This document shows, piece by piece, positions 34,193-42,586 of a stretch of DNA of 64,000 nt. Position 1 is the first letter of the stretch, and every line of letters starts with the position of its first letter. Source of the stretch: Sinomonas sp. ASV322 (lineage in GTDB: Bacteria; Actinomycetota; Actinomycetes; Actinomycetales; Micrococcaceae); the NCBI RefSeq assembly GCF_030908245.1, contig NZ_JAVFJJ010000007.1, positions 1 to 64,000 on the forward strand. The letters are read 5' to 3'. Both the position numbers and the translations under genes were made by a program. The notes under the pieces are model-generated. The model was given only the letters and a program-made list of their open reading frames with translations, had not been told where the DNA came from and searched no databases.

Positions 34193-35383
34193 TCAGGCCT
34201 CGCTCCGCAAATATTGCTCGTGCCGCGCATGCGCCGCACGGACCTTGGCCCGGATCGCGTCGACGTCCTTCGCCTTGTCTCGGTACCTCTTGTCCATCGC
34301 GAGGATCGCCCTCTCCTCATCGAGGAGACCCCGGTAGATGCGCTCGCGCTCGGCAGGATCGGCCGTGTACCCGAGGTCGAGGTAGTTCTCGGCATGGCGC
34401 CGGGCGTTGTTGATGGCGGTCTGCGCCTTGCCCGCGGGGCTCACGAGCGAGGCGACGACCGTCACGGCGAGGACGGCGACGATGACCGCGAGTGAAAGCC
34501 CCGTCGTCACTTCGAACACCGGGACAGCCTGGCCGCCGTTGATGAACGGGAGCGTGTTCTCGTGCAGGGCGTGCAGCACGAGCTTCGCGCCGATGAACGC
34601 GAGGATCGCGGCGAGCCCGTAGGAAAGGTAGATGAGCCGGTCGAGGAGGCCATCGAGCAGGAAGAACAGCTGCCGGAGGCCCATGAGCGAGAACGCCGTC
34701 GCAGTGAACACGACGTACGCGTTCTGGGTGAGGCCGAAGATCGCGGGGATTGAGTCGAGCGCGAAGAGCATGTCGGTGCCGCCGATCGCGACCATGACGA
34801 GCAGCATCGGCGTGAGGACTCGCCTGCCGTTCTCCACGGTGAAGAGCCGGTCGCCGTCATAGTGCGCCGACGTGCGGAGGAACTTGCGGGCGAGCCGGAC
34901 GACGACGTTGTCCGCTTCGCCCTCGCCGTGATTGGGCTTGAGGAGCTGGCCGGCCGTGAGCAGGAGGATCGCTCCGAAGAGATAGAAGATCCACGAGAAC
35001 GCGTCGATGAGCGCGACGCCGAGGAAGATGAACACCGTGCGCGCGACGAGCGCGAACACGATGCCGAAGAGGAGCACCTTCTGCTGGTCCTCGCGCGGCA
35101 CCCGGAAGCTCGAAAGGATCACGAGGAAGACGAAGAGGTTGTCCACCGAGAGGGCCTTCTCGGTGATGAACCCGGCGAAGTACTGGCCGCCCATTTCGGT
35201 TCCGCCGAGGAGGAGGACGACGACGCCGAACAGCACCGCCGCGCCGACGTACACCGACGACCACAAGGCGGCCTCGCGCAGTGTCGGGGCGTGTGCCGTG
35301 CGGATGTGGAAGAAGTAGTCGAAGGCCAGGAGGCCGAGGATCACGGCGACCGTGATGGCCCAGATGACGGGGGAGGTGGACAC
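34193..35383 (-). CDS. TerC-family membrane protein
   Basis: A 396-residue integral membrane protein with about eight to nine transmembrane helices and the TerC signatures ALSVDNLFVFLVI (near residue 75) and FALDSIPAIFGLTQ (near 213), whose acidic residues lie in the membrane. A charged coiled tail is at the C-terminus. TerC proteins are linked to metal (Mn2+, tellurite) homeostasis and to metalation of exported enzymes. The GTG has AAGGG about 8 nt upstream. No yybP-ykoY riboswitch was recognised in its leader. It is probably a backbone gene. Confidence 0.9.
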   Translation of the reverse strand: MSTSPVIWAITVAVILGLLAFDYFFHIRTAHAPTLREAALWSSVYVGAAVLFGVVVLLLGGTEMGGQYFAGFITEKALSVDNLFVFLVILSSFRVPREDQQKVLLFGIVFALVARTVFIFLGVALIDAFSWIFYLFGAILLLTAGQLLKPNHGEGEADNVVVRLARKFLRTSAHYDGDRLFTVENGRRVLTPMLLVMVAIGGTDMLFALDSIPAIFGLTQNAYVVFTATAFSLMGLRQLFFLLDGLLDRLIYLSYGLAAILAFIGAKLVLHALHENTLPFINGGQAVPVFEVTTGLSLAVIVAVLAVTVVASLVSPAGKAQTAINNARRHAENYLDLGYTADPAERERIYRGLLDEERAILAMDKRYRDKAKDVDAIRAKVRAAHARHEQYLRSEA

Positions 35384-35674
35384 TGAACGTCCCTTTCGCA
35401 GGCAGGCGTAACCGCCGCAAGTCTTTCCATCCACCGTTTCTGTTGCCCGGAAGACCGCTGCACCCGGCCAGGCTCCCGCGCCTGACGTGTTGACGTGTGC
35501 AGCGCGTGGGATACTCCCCTGCGCCCAACCAGCCTAACCCAGCGGGCTTCCAGGCGACGAAACCGCCGCCCCAAAATTCAGGGCAAACTCACAGCTTCTA
35601 GAAGCTCCTGCAAAGGTTGTTTCACAACTAGTCTCGCTCAAGTCGGGCACATCGCGCCTGTGAGGAGAGGGTTT

Positions 35675-37681
35675 ATGGCCGTACAACAGCTTTCCCGTCG
35701 ACTGACACTTCGTTCACTGGCAGCAGGAGTCGCCGTCGCCTCCGCCGTCGGGCTGGGAGCCGCGGCAGCCGCGGTCGCCTCGCCCCCCAGCCCACCGCCG
35801 TCGCACTCCAAGTCCTATCCAGGATCCGTGCCGCCCTGGGCGGGCTCGCGCGCCAAGACGGGGATCCCCCTCTCGAACACGACCGTCGAGGGCGAGATCT
35901 ACTTCAACCTCCGCGACCTCGCAGGTGCGAAGGCCACCGCGGACGCCGTCTCGACCCCCGGCAGCGCAAGCTACGGGCAGTTCCTCGCGCCGCAGCAGTG
36001 GATCGACACGTACGCCCCGACGCAGGCGACCCTCGACGCGACCGTCGCGTGGCTCAAGGCCCAGGGCATGACCATCACGGGCATCCCGGACAGCCGCCTC
36101 TACGTCGTCTTCCGCGGAACCGTCAACCAGATCAACGCGGCGTTCAACACGGTCGAGCAGAGCTACAGCTTCCAGGGCCAGACGCTCATCGGCCCCGCGA
36201 CCGCCCCGTCCGTCCCAGCGGAGCTCGGCGACGCGATCCAGTCAGTGTCCGTCGACCAGGGCAAGCTGCTCACGCGCCCCGCGAACGTGACCCCCGACTC
36301 GGGCGAGACGCCCGCGGCAACCGGCGCCATCACGCCTCCGGTCAGCGTTCCCTGCTCCCACTACTGGGGTGAGAAGACCGCGACGCTCCCCGAGGCCTAC
36401 CAGACGACGACGTTCCCGACCTTCCTCTGCGGCTACACGCCGACGCAGCTTCAGGGCGTCTACGGGATCGCCCCGACGGGCACCGTGAACGCGACGGCGG
36501 GCGCAGGGCAGACGGTCGCCATCATCGATGCCTACGCGTCGCCGACCATCGTCGAGGACACCAACGCGTGGGCGGCCGCGAGCGGCGTACCCCAGCTCGC
36601 GCCGGGCCAGTACCAGCAGATCGTCCCGGACCCCCGCATGTTCCTCGACAAGGACCTGTGCGCCGAGCCGAGCGGCTGGCAGGGTGAGCAGTCGCTCGAC
36701 GTCCAGGCCGTGCACGGGCTCGCCCCGGCCGCCGGCATCCTGTACGTGGGCGGCAACAACTGTGGCGGCGGGCTCGATCTCGCGATGTCGAAGATCCTCG
36801 ACGGCCACCTCGCGAACATCGTCTCGAACAGCTACGGCAACGTGGGCGAGGCCCTCCCGCCGAACACGCTCATGGGCGAACAGAACATCCACCTCCAGGC
36901 CGCGGCCGAGGGTATCGGCCTCTACTTCTCGAGCGGCGACAGCGGCGACGAGAAGAAGGCGCTCGGCTACGCCTCGCCGGACTTCGCGGCGAGCTCGCCG
37001 TATGTCACGGCGGTCGGCGGCACGAGCCTCGCGGCCGGCAAGGACGGCGAGTACCTGTTCGAGACGGGCTGGGGCACGGCCCGCCAGCGCGTTGTCCCGA
37101 ATGCGTCCGGCCAGCTCGTCTACGCGGGCTCGCTGCCCGGGCCGTTCCGCTTCGGCGCAGGCGGCGGCACGAGCGCGGTCTTCGAGCAGCCGGCCTACCA
37201 GAAGGCCCTCGTTCCGACGTCGCTTGCGTGCTCCACGACGTCCGCGAAGTGCTTCCGCGTCTCGCCGGACGTCTCGGCGCTCGCCGACCCCTACACGGGC
37301 TACCGCATCGGCTACAGCCCCATCACGAACGACAACGTCCTCAAGACCGGCTCGTTCGGGCTCTCGGATATCGGCGGCACGTCCCTCGCGTGCCCGCTCA
37401 CGGCGGCCCAGATGGCCGTCGCGCAGGCGGCGACCGGCAAGGTGATCGGCTTCGCGAATCCGACGATCTACGCGGCCGCGGCATCGGGAGGCGCGCAGCG
37501 CGACGTCGTTCCGCCGTCGTCGCCCGTCTCCGTGGCCTTCTCGAGCACGGTGAGCGGCAACTCGTACCTCGTCGGCATGGATCACGACAGCTCGCTGTTC
37601 ACCGCGCCCGGCTATGACAACGTGACCGGTGTCGGCAGCATGACCGAGGCGTTCGCGCAGCAGGTCGCGCAGCAGCACTAA
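35675..37681 (+). CDS. Secreted S53 (sedolisin) family peptidase
   Basis: A 668-residue extracellular acid serine-carboxyl peptidase. The N-terminus SRRLTLRSLAAG plus hydrophobic stretch looks like a Tat or long Sec signal. A prodomain follows (about 60-200, activation peptidase type). Catalytic residues: Glu338 and Asp342 in GWQGEQSLDVQ, oxyanion Asp422 in SSGDSGD, and Ser570 in GGTSLACP. The Ca2+ site DNVTGVGS lies near the end. GAGGAGAGG precedes the ATG. It stands alone between terminators, so it was probably acquired as a single gene. Confidence 0.92.
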   Translation: MAVQQLSRRLTLRSLAAGVAVASAVGLGAAAAAVASPPSPPPSHSKSYPGSVPPWAGSRAKTGIPLSNTTVEGEIYFNLRDLAGAKATADAVSTPGSASYGQFLAPQQWIDTYAPTQATLDATVAWLKAQGMTITGIPDSRLYVVFRGTVNQINAAFNTVEQSYSFQGQTLIGPATAPSVPAELGDAIQSVSVDQGKLLTRPANVTPDSGETPAATGAITPPVSVPCSHYWGEKTATLPEAYQTTTFPTFLCGYTPTQLQGVYGIAPTGTVNATAGAGQTVAIIDAYASPTIVEDTNAWAAASGVPQLAPGQYQQIVPDPRMFLDKDLCAEPSGWQGEQSLDVQAVHGLAPAAGILYVGGNNCGGGLDLAMSKILDGHLANIVSNSYGNVGEALPPNTLMGEQNIHLQAAAEGIGLYFSSGDSGDEKKALGYASPDFAASSPYVTAVGGTSLAAGKDGEYLFETGWGTARQRVVPNASGQLVYAGSLPGPFRFGAGGGTSAVFEQPAYQKALVPTSLACSTTSAKCFRVSPDVSALADPYTGYRIGYSPITNDNVLKTGSFGLSDIGGTSLACPLTAAQMAVAQAATGKVIGFANPTIYAAAASGGAQRDVVPPSSPVSVAFSSTVSGNSYLVGMDHDSSLFTAPGYDNVTGVGSMTEAFAQQVAQQH

Positions 37682-37719
37682 GCCCTTCGGGGCTCACAGT
37701 TTGGGGGGACAGGGGGAAA

Positions 37720-37758
37720 GAGGACGACGACGGCGTAGCGGGCGCCGTCGTCGTCCTC
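37720..37758 (+). terminator. Hairpin terminator after the peptidase
   Basis: A perfect 16-bp stem (GAGGACGACGACGGCG and its complement) with a 7-nt loop follows the gene. A short AGCCC-TTCG-GGGCT hairpin sits at the stop codon itself. There is no T-run, as is common in high-GC actinobacteria. Confidence 0.7.
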
Positions 37759-37910
37759 GCCTGTGTCTGGGCTCGCTTCGGCGAGGAACGCAGCGCGCGG
37801 TCCGTCATGTGCTCGCGCGCACGTGGGCGGGCGACCGCGCTCTCGCTAGGATGTGAGTGGCCAGCACGCCTCCGCTCTGTTTGTTGCGCGGACTGAATCG
37901 AGGAGCTTCC

Positions 37911-38933
37911 ATGCCTATCGCTACCCCTGAGAAGTACGCCGAGATGATCGACGCCGCCAAGGACGGCGGCTACGCGTTCCCGGCGGTCAACGTCACGTCC
38001 TCGCAGACGCTCAACGCGGCGATCCGCGGTTTCGCAGAGGCTGGCTCGGACGGCATCATCCAGGTCTCGACGGGCGGCGCCGCGTACTGGTCCGGCGCTT
38101 CGGTCAAGAACATGGTCACGGGCTCGCTAGCGTTCGCCGCGTTCGCCCGCGAGGTCGCGAAGGGCTACGACGTCAACATCGCGCTCCACACGGACCACTG
38201 CCCGAAGGACAAGCTCGACGACTTCGTCCTCCCGCTCCTCGCAGCCTCGGAGGCCGAGGTCAAGGCCGGCCGCAACCCGATCTTCAACTCGCACATGTGG
38301 GACGGCTCGGCGGAGACGCTCGAGGAGAACCTCCGCATCGCGAAGGACCTCCTCGCCCGCACTGCCGCAGCGAAGATCATCCTCGAGGTCGAGATCGGCG
38401 CCGTCGGCGGCGAGGAGGACGGCGTCGAGAACGCCATCAACGAGAAGCTGTACTCCTCGGTGGCGGACGGCCTCGCGACCGTCGAGGCGCTCGGCGCCGG
38501 CGAGAACGGCCGCTACATCACGGCCCTCACGTTCGGCAACGTGCACGGCGTCTACAAGCCCGGCAACGTCAAGCTCCGCCCCGAGATCCTCAAGGAGATC
38601 CAGGCCGAGGTCGGCGCGACGCTCGGCAAGGACCGCCCGTTCGACCTCGTGTTCCACGGCGGCTCGGGCTCGAGCGAGCAGGAGATCGCGGACGCCGTCT
38701 CCTTCGGCGTCATCAAGATGAACATCGACACGGACACGCAGTACGCGTTCACGCGCCCCGTGGCCGGCCACATGTTCTCGAACTACGACGGCGTGCTCAA
38801 GGTCGACGGCGAGGTCGGCAACAAGAAGACCTACGACCCCCGCGTGTGGGGCGCTCTCGCCGAGAAGAGCATGGCCGCCCGTGTTGTCGAGGCCGCGCAG
38901 CAGCTCGGCTCCGAGGGCAAGTCGATCAAGTAA
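37911..38933 (+). CDS. fbaA: Class II fructose-bisphosphate aldolase
   Basis: Zn-dependent glycolytic enzyme of 340 residues interconverting fructose 1,6-bisphosphate with DHAP and glyceraldehyde 3-phosphate. Seen: YAFPAVNVTSSQT, the metal/catalytic segment ALHTDHCPKDK, EVEIGAVGGEED, TFGNVHGVY and FHGGSGSSEQEI. The start is the ATG of MPIATPEKY, with GGAG 5-8 nt upstream. A small DUF3151 gene follows in the same operon. Confidence 0.96.
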   Translation: MPIATPEKYAEMIDAAKDGGYAFPAVNVTSSQTLNAAIRGFAEAGSDGIIQVSTGGAAYWSGASVKNMVTGSLAFAAFAREVAKGYDVNIALHTDHCPKDKLDDFVLPLLAASEAEVKAGRNPIFNSHMWDGSAETLEENLRIAKDLLARTAAAKIILEVEIGAVGGEEDGVENAINEKLYSSVADGLATVEALGAGENGRYITALTFGNVHGVYKPGNVKLRPEILKEIQAEVGATLGKDRPFDLVFHGGSGSSEQEIADAVSFGVIKMNIDTDTQYAFTRPVAGHMFSNYDGVLKVDGEVGNKKTYDPRVWGALAEKSMAARVVEAAQQLGSEGKSIK

Positions 38934-38938
38934 CGCGC

Positions 38939-39367
38939 ATGAGCGACGAGTTCCGCACCAACCTTCTCGGCCCCGAGCCCGTGCGGCTCCCGGCGGAGTC
39001 CGACGTGTACCAAGGACTTGCGACCGGCCATACGGCGCGCGACCTCGTGGTGAAGCACCCGGATTCCTCGCTGCTCTGGGCGCTGCTCTCCGAGGACGCC
39101 TGGGCCGCGGGGAACACGGTCGAGTCGTACGCGTTCGCGCGGGTCGGCTACCACCGTGGGCTCGACGCGCTGCGCCGCAACGGCTGGCGCGGCGCTGGGC
39201 CGATCCCGTGGGAGCACGAGCCGAACCAGGGCTTCCTGCGTGCGCTCTACGGCCTGGGCCGCGCCGCGGCCGCGATCGGCGAGGACGGCGAGCCCGAGCG
39301 GGTCTCGAAGTTCCTCGCCGACTCGGATCCTGCGGCTCAGGCCGCGATCGAGTCACTCGGACGCTAG
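38939..39367 (+). CDS. DUF3151 family protein
   Basis: A 142-residue cytoplasmic protein starting MSDEFRTNLLGPEPVRLP, with AWAAGNTVESYAFARVGYHR and WEHEPNQGFLRALYGLGRAA. It matches DUF3151, a small actinobacterial family of unknown function that commonly follows fructose-bisphosphate aldolase, as here (5-bp gap). It is helical, with no membrane segment or known catalytic motif. Confidence 0.85.
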   Translation: MSDEFRTNLLGPEPVRLPAESDVYQGLATGHTARDLVVKHPDSSLLWALLSEDAWAAGNTVESYAFARVGYHRGLDALRRNGWRGAGPIPWEHEPNQGFLRALYGLGRAAAAIGEDGEPERVSKFLADSDPAAQAAIESLGR

Positions 39368-39381
39368 CAGGCAGCATTCAG

Positions 39382-39413
39382 GCGGGCCGCCCTTCCGGGG
39401 CGGCCCGCTTTTT
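39382..39413 (+). terminator. Rho-independent terminator of the fbaA operon
   Basis: GCGGGCCGCCC and GGGCGGCCCGC form an 11-bp stem, followed by TTTTT. Confidence 0.93.
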
Positions 39414-39427
39414 CGTTGAGCGCCATG

Positions 39428-39496
39428 CAACGACACAACTTGGGGCCGATTCGGCCACTTTCGGGGCGTTTGCGCCTTTGAATTGTGGCGGAACGA
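39428..39496. repeat. Extragenic inverted repeat, 40-nt-spacer family (copy A)
   Basis: CACAACT (39434-39440) and AATTGTG (39481-39487), extended by ACGA and GCGGAACG outward, flank exactly 40 nt that contain TTTCGGGG. The same arrangement occurs near 50.6 and 62.8 kb. Confidence 0.75.
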
Positions 39497-39526
39497 ACCC
39501 GAGCGGACTGTGGCTAGGCTGGCTCC

Positions 39527-40183
39527 ATGGCTGTCATCCATCGCGCGTCTCTTGTTCCCGGCAAGCTTGAACTCGTCGACCCGTGGCTCGCCAGACAGCC
39601 GTGGGGCGGCGGGAGCGGGCAGCTCGAACGAGTCGGGAGCTATCGCTTCGACGATCCGGAGGGCGAGGTGGGCATCGAGGGCCTGTTCGTGACGCGCGGG
39701 GAGGCGGTGTTCCACGTGCTCCTCACCTATCGCGACGCGCCGCTTGCCGAGGCCGAGGGGCGGCTGGTCGGCACGATGCAGCATTCCGTCCTGGGGACGC
39801 GCTGGGTGTACGACGGCGCGGGGGACCCCGTCGCGGTCGCGGCCCTCGTCCGGGCCGCGCGGGGCGAGCAGGCGCAGGCCGTGCTCGAAGTCCACGACGG
39901 CGACGCCGTGGTCGGCGCCGTCGAGCCGGACGTCCACGTGCGGGCCATGGCGTCCGCCGAGCGGTCGGCTTCGGCGCCAGCGGACGCGGTGGCGGCGGAG
40001 ACCGGTGCCGGGGACCCTGCCACCGCCGGGCCGGAGGTCGTGTCCGACCGACCGGTGTGCGAGGTCAGGTTCGGCGGAGCGACGCTGCGGATGGCTCGCG
40101 TGCTCGGCGCTGGGGTGGAAGGTGCGGATCAGCTCGTCGCGGACTGGCAGGGCGGCGAGGCGACCATGGCCGCCGTCCTCTGA
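39527..40183 (+). CDS. Maltokinase N-terminal cap-like domain protein
   Basis: A 218-residue protein resembling the N-terminal cap domain of maltokinase, without the kinase lobe: ELVDPWLARQPWGG, GTMQHSVLGTRWVYDGAGDPV. A low-complexity Ala/Gly segment (about 142-166) precedes a final beta-rich part. Free-standing cap proteins are common in Actinobacteria and have no assigned function. GTG/ATG choice: the ATG of MAVIHRASL fits best. It ends just before a bidirectional terminator. Confidence 0.8.
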   Translation: MAVIHRASLVPGKLELVDPWLARQPWGGGSGQLERVGSYRFDDPEGEVGIEGLFVTRGEAVFHVLLTYRDAPLAEAEGRLVGTMQHSVLGTRWVYDGAGDPVAVAALVRAARGEQAQAVLEVHDGDAVVGAVEPDVHVRAMASAERSASAPADAVAAETGAGDPATAGPEVVSDRPVCEVRFGGATLRMARVLGAGVEGADQLVADWQGGEATMAAVL

Positions 40184-40227
40184 TCCCCGGACTTCGTGGC
40201 CGCGCCTCTTGACCGCGCTTCTGCGTG

Positions 40228-40275
40228 CCAAAGCCGCTTCTCCGTGACGGATTTACGCCGGAGAAGCGGCTTTGG
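40228..40275. terminator. Bidirectional terminator between convergent genes
   Basis: CCAAAGCCGCTTCTCC and its exact complement form a 16-bp stem with a 16-nt loop. The AAAG/CTTT ends give a short T-run on either strand. Confidence 0.8.
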
Positions 40276-40292
40276 GCAGGAGAAGCGTGCGC

Positions 40293-41732
40293 TCAGACGA
40301 GGGCGGCGGCGCGCCTGCGGCGGGCCGATGTGAGGGCGACGACGGCCGCGAGGAGCGCCGCCGACACGATCGCCGACCCCCCGAACAGCAGGAAGTTCAT
40401 CACCGGGGGGATCGACTTGGTCGCGAGCATGAGGCCCGAGAGCTGCGGTGCGAGGACGGCGCCGATCCGGCCTACGCCGAGGGCCCAGCCAAGCGCCGTG
40501 CCGCGGAGCTCGTTCGGGTAGCGTGCCGTGATCGCCGCGATGACGAGAGACTGCGTGCCGTGCGTCCCAACACCAGCGATCACGAGCGCGCCGTAGACGT
40601 ACGCACTGTTGCCCGCGGGGACCACGAGGAGCGACACAAGTCCGGCGCCCGCCAGGAATGCCGCGACAACGGACGTCTGGACCGTGCCGAAGCGGTCGCC
40701 GGCCCATGCCGTCACGATCGAGCCGGCCACGGCGCCGAGGTTGAGGGCGATCGTGAACGTGAGCGCGGGGCCGAGGTCGGCGCCGGAGTCGCGCATGATC
40801 TTGGGGAGCTGGGTGCCGAGCCCGTACCACGCGAACAGCGTGAAGAGCGTCGACGCGGCAAACAGGATGCTCAGGCCGAGGAACGGCACGCGGAAGAGGC
40901 CGCGGAAGCCGCCGCCCGCCGCCGTGGGTTGCGCCGCCGTGGGCCGCGCCGCCGCGGGCTGTGCCGCTGTGGGCCGCGCCGCTGTGGGCAGTGCCGCTGT
41001 GGGCCGCGCCGCTGGGAGCTCGTTCGCCGCCGGGGGCACCGGCGTCGTCCGTTCGCCCCGCGCTCGCTCGACGGCAGGTGCGGAAGCCAGCGTCTCGGGC
41101 AGGAAGCGCCAGCCGAGCGGCACGAGCACGAGCAGTGCGACGAGGGCGAGCCAGAACATCGACTGCCAGCCGAACGCGGGAATCATGCCGAGGCCCAGGA
41201 CGGCGGCGGCCGTGCCGCCGAGCGGGACGCCGGACATCATGAGGGTGGCGATCGCGCCGCGGCGGCGGGCGGGGATGAGCTCGGCGGCGAGCGCGTTGGC
41301 GGACGGCACGAGACCGCCGAGGCCAAGGCCCGCCACGAGGCGGAGGGAACCGAACGCGACGGCACCCGGTGCGACGGCGCACAGCACCGTCGCGACGGAG
41401 AAGACGACGGCGCAGAGGAGGATCGCGTTCCGACGGCCCCACGCGTCGGAGAGCCTGCCGGCGAATACCGCGCCGATCATCATGCCGACGAACGCCATCG
41501 AGCCGATCGTTCCGGCGGACGCGGCGTTGAGGCCCCAGCCAGCCCGTTCGATGAGGTTGTTCTGGACGGTTCCGTAGACGATGAGGTCGTAGCCGTCGAA
41601 GAGGACCATGCCCCAGCAGAGGGCGACGGCGACGATCGTACGACGGCGCTCGGGGCCGGACCCTGGGCCCGCACCGTGGGCGCGCGCGGCCTCGTTGCCG
41701 TGAGCGGAAGTGGTGAGTGACATGCCATTCAT
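40293..41732 (-). CDS. MFS aromatic acid:H+ symporter (AAHS family)
   Basis: A 479-residue importer with 12 predicted transmembrane helices. TM1 carries GYDLIVYG, the AAHS-type acidic motif. The loop 2-3 motif GRLSDAWGRRNAI and ELRGTALGWALGVGRIGAV are family features. It probably imports 3-hydroxybenzoate, gentisate or benzoate for the pathway downstream. The central cytoplasmic loop (about residues 235-270) holds six PTAA-like repeats. It is divergent from the IclR gene, with an operator-like palindrome between them. Confidence 0.9.
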   Translation of the reverse strand: MNGMSLTTSAHGNEAARAHGAGPGSGPERRRTIVAVALCWGMVLFDGYDLIVYGTVQNNLIERAGWGLNAASAGTIGSMAFVGMMIGAVFAGRLSDAWGRRNAILLCAVVFSVATVLCAVAPGAVAFGSLRLVAGLGLGGLVPSANALAAELIPARRRGAIATLMMSGVPLGGTAAAVLGLGMIPAFGWQSMFWLALVALLVLVPLGWRFLPETLASAPAVERARGERTTPVPPAANELPAARPTAALPTAARPTAAQPAAARPTAAQPTAAGGGFRGLFRVPFLGLSILFAASTLFTLFAWYGLGTQLPKIMRDSGADLGPALTFTIALNLGAVAGSIVTAWAGDRFGTVQTSVVAAFLAGAGLVSLLVVPAGNSAYVYGALVIAGVGTHGTQSLVIAAITARYPNELRGTALGWALGVGRIGAVLAPQLSGLMLATKSIPPVMNFLLFGGSAIVSAALLAAVVALTSARRRRAAALV

Positions 41733-41765
41733 GCTCTCGTGCCCCAGTTCACCTCGGCACTAGCA

Positions 41766-41780
41766 TTCTGCTATGCAGAA
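41766..41780. promoter_or_regulatory. IclR operator-like palindrome
   Basis: TTCTGCTATGCAGAA is a perfect palindrome of 6-bp arms that overlaps the ATG of the IclR gene and lies upstream of the divergent transporter. An identical TTCTG-N5-CAGAA site follows the gene. Confidence 0.65.
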
Positions 41781-42564
41781 GTTCCAGATCGTCAAGAAGC
41801 CTGCCTACGCGATCGAGTCGGTGGACAACGCCCTGCAGCTCATCCTCCTGCTTCACGAGCGCGACGCGCTCCGCGTCAACGAGGCCGCCGAGCGCCTCGG
41901 CGTAGCGCCGTCTACCGCCCACCGGCTCCTCGCGACGCTCGTCTACCGAGGCTTCGCGCTCCAGGACGAGTCCCGCAGGTACACGGCAGGCCCGGCACTG
42001 CGCGGCGCGACTCGCCAGGGCCGCCTCCAAGACGTCGTTGCGGTGGCGCATCCGTCCCTCGAAGAGCTCGCGGCCGCCGTGGGCGAGACGGTGAACTTCG
42101 TGGCCCGCTTCGGAACGAGCGTGCGATTCCTCGCGAGTGTCGAGTCGACCCAGCTCCTGCGCGTGGGGGAGAGGGCCGGGACGGTCCTGCCCGCGCGGCT
42201 TTCCTCAGGCGGCAAGGCGATCCTCGCGACGCTCGACGACCAGGCGCTGCACCAGCTCTACACCGGCCGCGCCGCGCAGCTCGCGGGGGACCAGCTCGGG
42301 GCGGACGACTTCCGCGCGCTCCAGGACGAGCTCGCTGTCGTACGCACGCGTGGCTACGCGCTCAACCTCGGCCGCACAGAGCCGGACATCGCCGCGATGG
42401 GCCGCGCCGTGGGGCCAGGGCGCGCGTGGCTCGCCGTGTCGATCAGCGCGCCCAGTTCGCGCGCCGACGTGCTCGAGCGGCCGGAGACGGTCGCGGCCCT
42501 CGCGGCGGCGTGCGACGCCGCGGCCGCGGCCCTCGTCGCCGAGAAGCTCAACAGCCCACACTAG
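41773..42564 (+). CDS. IclR-family regulator of aromatic acid uptake
   Basis: A 263-residue IclR protein. The winged HTH is at about 12-75 (ALRVNEAAERLGVAPSTAHR), followed by the effector-binding domain (VGETVNFVARFGTSVRFLAS, RLSSGGKAILATL). Divergent to the AAHS transporter and near the gentisate genes, it probably senses an aromatic acid. The ATG sits inside its own predicted operator. Confidence 0.92.
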   Translation: MQKFQIVKKPAYAIESVDNALQLILLLHERDALRVNEAAERLGVAPSTAHRLLATLVYRGFALQDESRRYTAGPALRGATRQGRLQDVVAVAHPSLEELAAAVGETVNFVARFGTSVRFLASVESTQLLRVGERAGTVLPARLSSGGKAILATLDDQALHQLYTGRAAQLAGDQLGADDFRALQDELAVVRTRGYALNLGRTEPDIAAMGRAVGPGRAWLAVSISAPSSRADVLERPETVAALAAACDAAAAALVAEKLNSPH

Positions 42565-42581
42565 ATTCTGTTGGGCAGAAT
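42565..42581. promoter_or_regulatory. Second TTCTG-N5-CAGAA palindrome
   Basis: ATTCTG-TTGGG-CAGAAT lies directly after the IclR stop and 6 bp from the convergent GntR stop. Arms and spacer length match the site at the IclR start, although a 3'-end position is unusual for an operator. Confidence 0.5.
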
Positions 42582-42586
42582 TGCTC

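Noticed and set aside
34193-35500. A yybP-ykoY (Mn2+) riboswitch before terC
   Set aside because: The leader between the GTG and the next gene shows no recognisable conserved riboswitch core.
35624-35675. GTTGT-TTC-ACAAC before the S53 gene as a member of the CACAACT repeat family
   Set aside because: It is a short local hairpin with no second arm after 40 nt.
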